Below are positions 59,305 to 64,000 of a DNA stretch of 64,000 bases, piece after piece. How positions within the stretch are numbered: position 1 is the first letter of the stretch; every line of letters starts with the position of its first letter. The stretch is taken from assembly GCF_038396675.1 (NCBI RefSeq), contig NC_088921.1:306501-370500 (forward strand), written 5' to 3'. The position numbers and the translations under genes are program-made. The notes beneath the pieces are model-generated. The model did not search any database. It worked only from the letters and a program-made list of their open reading frames with translations, and was not told the origin of the DNA. Origin of the DNA: Hydra vulgaris. Lineage: Eukaryota; Cnidaria; Hydrozoa; Anthoathecata; Hydridae.

Positions 59305-60239
59305 CGACGTTAAGAACAACATCCTTAACAAATTGTTGTCTTTTGCCGTTCCAGAAAAAGAATATATGGTGCTTGAGAAACCTGGAATCCAGCCAGTAAT
59401 TTTTCCAATATCATCTCTTGATGATTTTGTCACTGAGCAAAGTTATCTTCTCTTTTTTCTCCTAGAAATCACTAAGGAAGAGCTTTTGCTGTAGAGGGAG
59501 AAAGGTAAAGCTGCTTGCGAAAGTGAGAGAGCCCCTAAGTCATTTATCAAGTTTTCTGCTTGCGCAAATCAGCTTGCAGTGATAAATGATAGGGCAGAAC
59601 GTCACATAAAGCTGATCCAAGACTTTATTGGAAGGACACATAATAAGGATAGACTTCAGGATACTCTTCAGGTAATTACCAAACATTATTATACAGACCT
59701 GTAGTGTGTAAATTGTTAGGGGGAGGGGGTCGTTTTTGAGAAATTAGCAATTTAGAATAGCAAACACATATCATGCTCATTTTTAATATCAAAAAAAGGA
59801 AGTCAATTGCACCTAACAATTTAAACCTAACAACCACTTACCCCATCCAATGTACACGCATGCTATATAATAATGTCTGCAAATATTTTTAAAGTATTTC
59901 CATATCATTTTATTTAAATAATAAACTATTAATTTCAAATACTAGGAATTTTATTTCTTGGATTATTTAATTATTTTACAAAATAACCTGCTTTTTTTAA
60001 TTTATTTATTATTTTCTAGGTTGTCCATAAAAACAGACTACAAGTATCCAAGAAAGTTACAAAGAAGTACCTGCAGAATATCTAACAAGTATTACAACTG
60101 TAATCACGATTTTGTTGCTTTTCAACTCAATTTAGAATTATTATCTGAAATAAAATTGTTACACAAAATCTGTATCTTCCTTATTCTATTAGATATATTT
60201 TAAATCGAAACCAGTGTTTTGTGAGTGTTTTAAATTTAA

Positions 60240-60436
60240 AACTATCTATATTCGGAACTTTAAAATATAATATTCAGGAAAAATTATATTATATAGAAAT
60301 TGTTTAAACCCACCTTCTTTACCTTAGAGTTGATTTGTGAGGCTGAAATTTTTACTATAAGCTACTAATACATAATGATAACGATTGAACTTTTCCACAT
60401 TTTTATTTTCAAAAAAAAAAATTTTTTGAGACACCC
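60240..60436 (-). repeat. Right terminal inverted repeat (53103 element)
   Basis: Partner of 53103-53295. It includes CCACCTTCTTTACCTTAGAG and GATAACGATTGAAC. Confidence 0.8.
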
Positions 60437-60438
60437 TA

Positions 60439-60676
<238 letters not shown>

Positions 60677-61838
60677 AAATTAGAGGTATCACTTTAATTT
60701 AAATAACAAAAAAATGTTAACAGCTTGGTGGTTATATTGGATATTTTTTAAATATATAGTTTTATATTTAATGAGGCTTTAAATTGTTCTATACTAGGTT
60801 TCTGTGTATTTACAACTTTAAAAAACTCGTTCCGCAAATCAGTTGAACGTTATTATATTAAATATGAAGTTAATTATGAACTATATTCAAGGAAAATAAA
60901 GTTTTTATTTTTATTGGATATTCATGAACTATTTCTTTAAAATAGGCTTGAAGTATTTCTATTTTTGTTTTATACGATACATATCTTTGTTTTAAACAAG
61001 AACTTGAAAACTTGGTGTAAATTAATTTTATAGACATTCAGGGCCTTTATTAGTTTTACCCGCCTTAAAAAAGCGCATTACCAAACTCTTTTTTTTTTTG
61101 CGCTTTAATGACTTCACTTATTTTATTAATTCTCTTTTGAGCATACTCTATTGAAACCATTTGGGACTAAATAAGCTACAAAAGTGGTTGAAACCATTTT
61201 GGAAATAAAATATATTAAGGAATCCAATGCATTTAAAATAAAAAAATAATTACGTTATCTAAAAAATCCCCTAATAATATGAAAATATGAAAAAAATGCC
61301 ATTGTATTTCATATTCATTCATATTCTATTTAAATATCTTGTTAAAATAATTTTTAGTTAAAAGCTTATTGAGTGTTAAGAACATATAAGATATAAATAG
61401 AAACATTGGTATGGTTAACTTTTGCAAGTAAATGTCTTTAAACATATTAAGTAAATTAAATAGTTGTGTAACTTAACTGGTTGTTTTGATTTAGTTTGTA
61501 GGTAAATTTACTGTGATGTACTTTATCCATTTAAGTATATTCTTAAGTAACAATTATATTATAACACAAATAGAAATAAAATTTTTTATATTATAATATG
61601 CAATTTTTGAATTATGTAAAAAGATATTTAGAGACACAATCTTAATGTTTTGTTAAAAAAAAAGCAAACTTTAAAATCTTTATTTTATTAAATTTTGCTG
61701 ATAAAAACATGAAATCTGAAAAAAATCAATTCAAAAAATAAAAACACCAATGTAATAACTACAACAGCATTTTAATATAAAGAATGATAACACCAAGTTG
61801 GTGTTGTTGGTGTCACAAACAGCGATATATCTGAACCC
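60677..61838. other. AT-rich spacer
   Basis: No gene is seen. 61640-61838 resembles 16110-16300 (CTTTAAAATCTTTATT..., AAAAAATAAAAAC, AGAATGATAACA, CGATATATCTGAA), a dispersed repeat found just before the next hAT end and also inside the first hAT element. Confidence 0.5.
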
Positions 61839-62491
61839 CAGGCGCGTAGCTACCCTATAGCAAGAGTAGACACAGTCTAAGAGCCCGTCGAAAAAGGGGC
61901 CCAAACGTCGACATTACTCAAAATTCATAAATTGAAATTGAGATGTTAAAATTTGCAATAGAGCTGGCAAGTTTTTATTTTAAATTTGAATTTTTGTTAT
62001 CTAAGTAACGTTTGTTATATTTTGCGCTAAAATATTTATAAACTATTGCAGTTCAATCAGAATCTTTAAAGAGTATAGATTTGTGTTTAATTAAGTCATC
62101 GTTTTTTATTTTTGTGAACTTCTACGTTGTTTATTTAGTCATATGTATATTAATATACATATATATTTTTTTCTTATTACCAAAGGTAAGCAAGCACTAT
62201 TGCATTATTTCATTTTTAATATATTACTAGTGTGCTAGCCCGTTTTAAAAAACGGGTTTAATATATATAATATTTAGAGGTCTTTAAAATGGATCATTAT
62301 GTCAACATTATGTCATACCTATGTGATAACGTCAAGAACATTGTTTGAACTCAATTAATTTATTGGATTGCCTCAACAATACGTGTTTCTGACATTTATA
62401 AAATTTATGTTTTTTTTTTTTTAGGGGTAAAAAATTAATTCAAAAAAATAATAAAACTATTATATATATTGATTTCACCAGTTTTTTGGAA

Positions 62492-62589
62492 TTTATAAGT
62501 GTAAGAACCTTTTTTATCATGGCGGAATCTACATATAGAATTTATAAGTGTAAGACCCTTTTTTATCATGGCGGAATCTACATCTAAAG
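62492..62589. repeat. 49 bp tandem duplication over the start codon
   Basis: TTTATAAGTGTAAGA(A/C)CCTTTTTTATCATGGCGGAATCTAC occurs twice with a 49 bp period (62492- and 62541-). Each copy carries ATGGCGGAATCTACAT. The upstream ATG (62519) gives only a short frame overlapping the main start. Confidence 0.9.
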
Positions 62590-64000
62590 TTAAAAATGGC
62601 GCTGAAAAGCGTAAAATTAGAAAGGAAAAAGATTTGCAAAAATTGCCCAAGCTCGATGTATTTTTTAAAAAAAGTAAAAATGATATTCACCAATCTGATA
62701 ATATAGATTCTGTGGATATAAATGAATTTCCGAAAACTGAAGAATCGCAGACTACTGATACTGCTACTGAAAATGCAGTACAAATTGAAAGAGCAAATAA
62801 TGAAACAGCAGTAGAAACTAATATTCACCCTACGGCACTAACTAATGATTTGGGTAAATATTTAAATCAAATTATATCTGATGACGAAAAACGTTTATTA
62901 GTACGTATTCCACCGCATCGGCCAAAAGGACCATTTTCCAAAGATTATAATCTACAGAACAGGAGTTTTGGTGAAACTCATTATTACTACACATCAAAAT
63001 ATGGTCAAATTCTACGTATTTGGCTATGTTACTCCATACTTTTAGATGCTGTCTACTGTGAGCCATGCTGGTTATTTTTAAACCAAAATAGCCAATGGAA
63101 AACTGGTCTGAAAGATTGGAAAATTTTATCTACACGTGTAAGTTCTCATACCTCTTCACAAGCTCATGTTAATGCTTGTGCAGTATACGAACTATGGAAA
63201 ACTAATCAGACAATTGATGAAACACAGGAGGAACAGTTACGTTATAAAGCATCCTTTTGGAAAATGGCATTAGAGCGTTTAATTTGTATAACGCTAATGC
63301 TCGCCAAAAATTCTTTAGCCTTTCGCGGCCATCAAGAAGGATTTACAGGAGATTACAACGGAAATTTTTTGTCGCAAGTAGAACTACTTGCTCATTATGA
63401 CAATGTGATGAAACAAATTATTTCAATGCCTTCCGGATCCATTACGTATCTTAGTCCAGATATACAAAATGAATTAATAACAATTTTGGGAGTAAGATTA
63501 TTGGAAGAACTAACTGCGAAAATCAATACATTGCCATTTTATTCTTTAATGTTAGATACGACACAAGATACCACTAAGAAAGATCAATTGAGCATTGTTA
63601 TAAGACATGCACATATAGATCGCAGTGAAAACGAAAAAGCGTCACACTTTAATATTATTGAAACCCTCTTAGGATTTTTTGAATTAACGAATCATTCAGC
63701 CAAAGGAACTACTGATGAGGTTCTGCGTATACTTAGTGAATTAAATATTCCAATTGAAAAGTGCTATGGTCAAGGTTATGATGGTGCCAGTGTTATGAGT
63801 GGAATTTACAATGGACTACAGTCTAAAATTAAACAAATGCAAACAAATGCTGAATGTGTCCACTTTAACAGTCACAACTTGAATTCAGTTGTTAATTTAA
63901 GTTTACTTCATTTTTTTTTTTTAGTTATAAGTTTGCCGTTTAAAATAATTACAACTCTCGTATTGGTAAAATATATACATGGCGGGGGCAAGAAGAAGAC
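62568..64000 (+). CDS. hAT transposase (DUF4371/ZMYM1-like), partial
   Basis: An open frame of about 477 codons runs from ATG 62568 to the window end without a stop. The N-terminus is basic (KNGAEKRKIRKEKDL). Then come a TTF-type zinc-finger region (HRPKGPFSKDYNLQNRSF, HYYYTSKYGQ, AVYCEPCWLF), LAFRGHQEGF, the DUF4371-like core (FYSLMLDTTQDTTKKDQLSI, CYGQGYDGASVMSG) and a degenerate CVHFNSHNLNSVVN. After about 63890 the translation (LSLLHFFFLVIS..) no longer fits the family. A T-rich tract ending in TAG there may mark an intron acceptor or an insertion. Start choice: the second ATG of the 49 bp duplication is the one in frame. Confidence 0.85.
   Translation, partial: MAESTSKVKNGAEKRKIRKEKDLQKLPKLDVFFKKSKNDIHQSDNIDSVDINEFPKTEESQTTDTATENAVQIERANNETAVETNIHPTALTNDLGKYLNQIISDDEKRLLVRIPPHRPKGPFSKDYNLQNRSFGETHYYYTSKYGQILRIWLCYSILLDAVYCEPCWLFLNQNSQWKTGLKDWKILSTRVSSHTSSQAHVNACAVYELWKTNQTIDETQEEQLRYKASFWKMALERLICITLMLAKNSLAFRGHQEGFTGDYNGNFLSQVELLAHYDNVMKQIISMPSGSITYLSPDIQNELITILGVRLLEELTAKINTLPFYSLMLDTTQDTTKKDQLSIVIRHAHIDRSENEKASHFNIIETLLGFFELTNHSAKGTTDEVLRILSELNIPIEKCYGQGYDGASVMSGIYNGLQSKIKQMQTNAECVHFNSHNLNSVVNLSLLHFFFLVISLPFKIITTLVLVKYIHGGGKKK

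Larger units (their letters stand above)
53788..60085 (+). pseudogene. Unfamiliar transposase-like gene split by Transib
   Basis: Proposed start ATG 53788. Blocks seen: QTVLFVGFPLQSF; ELVNLWGKAGFDNN; EDIEFLKHCLKGRQVKMAGI; KLVIHFNTKIV (near 54980); a GCADTTASNIGKNN motif (near 55205); LMCGHHIYERHV (near 55300); FKQPGAHHKARFM; LRHTWYLAPLFVVLSLGDRDLDTD (to 55946). Reading resumes at 59310 with VKNNILNKLLSFAVPEKEYM, then DDFVTEQSYLLFFLLEI, INDRAERHIKLIQDF, an intron (59672-60019, GT..AG, phase 0) and VVHKNRLQVSKKV to 60085. I recall this order from uncharacterised Hydra and arthropod proteins; the expected HWDGK-type Asp is Asn here and CRHH is CGHH. Lesions: TGA near 53833, TAA 54432, TAG 54741, frameshifts 54745-55270, and a TAG in the LLL.REKG segment near 59493. 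Confidence 0.65.
53103..60436 (+). mobile_element. TA-flanked transposon with ~190 bp TIRs
   Basis: Left end GGGTGTCTCAAAAAATTTTT and right end complement match for about 190 bp, including TTCAATCGTTATC.TTATGTATTAG, AAATTTCAGCC and CTCTAAGGTAAAGAAGGTGG. TA borders both ends (53101-53102, 60437-60438). Microsatellites lie on both sides, so the target was probably a TA repeat. Removing the nested Transib (55947-59304) leaves about 4 kb carrying one plus-strand transposase-like gene. The superfamily is not recognised. Confidence 0.82.
61839..64000 (+). mobile_element. hAT element, 5' part (runs off the window)
   Basis: A CAGGCGCGTAGCTACCCTAT start fits a hAT terminus of the type seen with ZMYM1-like transposases. 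The plus-strand transposase frame follows at 62568. The right terminus lies outside the window, so the target duplication cannot be checked. Confidence 0.7.

Noticed and set aside
59185-59433. Minus-strand 82-codon frame
   Set aside because: Overlaps the Transib right end and the resumed plus-strand transposase exon; the plus-strand reading matches the family.

Overview
This is an AT-rich eukaryotic window made almost entirely of transposable elements at different stages of decay. The mix is CR1/L2-like non-LTR fragments, tRNA-derived SINEs, hAT, pogo and Transib DNA transposons, TTAA-flanked elements and foldback MITEs, with (TA)n microsatellites. Together with the base composition this points to an invertebrate, most likely a cnidarian of the Hydra type. 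That is an inference; no species marker is visible. I found no convincing host gene.

Layout: (1) 947-6994 is a TTAA-flanked DNA transposon with ~640 bp terminal inverted repeats and a five-exon transposase gene carrying two in-frame stops. It abuts a truncated CR1 endonuclease (6999-7725). (2) 7894-15408 and 29161-34521 are inverted copies of one nested repeat block (SINE holding a CR1, a second SINE, a TA-flanked 'GGGGAGACC' element). The left arm also gained a MITE and a second non-LTR element. (3) Between the arms lie a hAT element (15474-20615) whose two-exon gene joins an OTU-like cysteine-protease domain to a hAT transposase, a pogo element (21109-~24460) split by a CR1 copy, a clean tRNA-derived SINE, MITEs and a minisatellite. 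(4) 34607-38570 is an LTR retrotransposon with apparently identical 202 bp LTRs, a GAAAA target duplication and a textbook -1 frameshift signal between gag and pol. (5) 39620-52446 holds MITEs, a decayed transposase, several non-LTR fragments, a TTAA-flanked element (47556-50884) and an orphan BED-finger exon. (6) 53103-60436 is a TA-flanked transposon with ~190 bp inverted repeats whose own transposase gene is interrupted by a Transib element (55947-59304) with a CGACG target duplication. (7) The right edge carries the start of another hAT element with a long open transposase frame running off the window.

The nesting gives relative ages. Comparing filled with empty sites between the two inverted arms, and across the Transib insertion, gives base-level element boundaries. 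The most notable items are the OTU-hAT fusion, the gag-pol frameshift site, the long-TIR TTAA element, the Transib nested inside an unfamiliar transposase gene, and the large inverted duplication.
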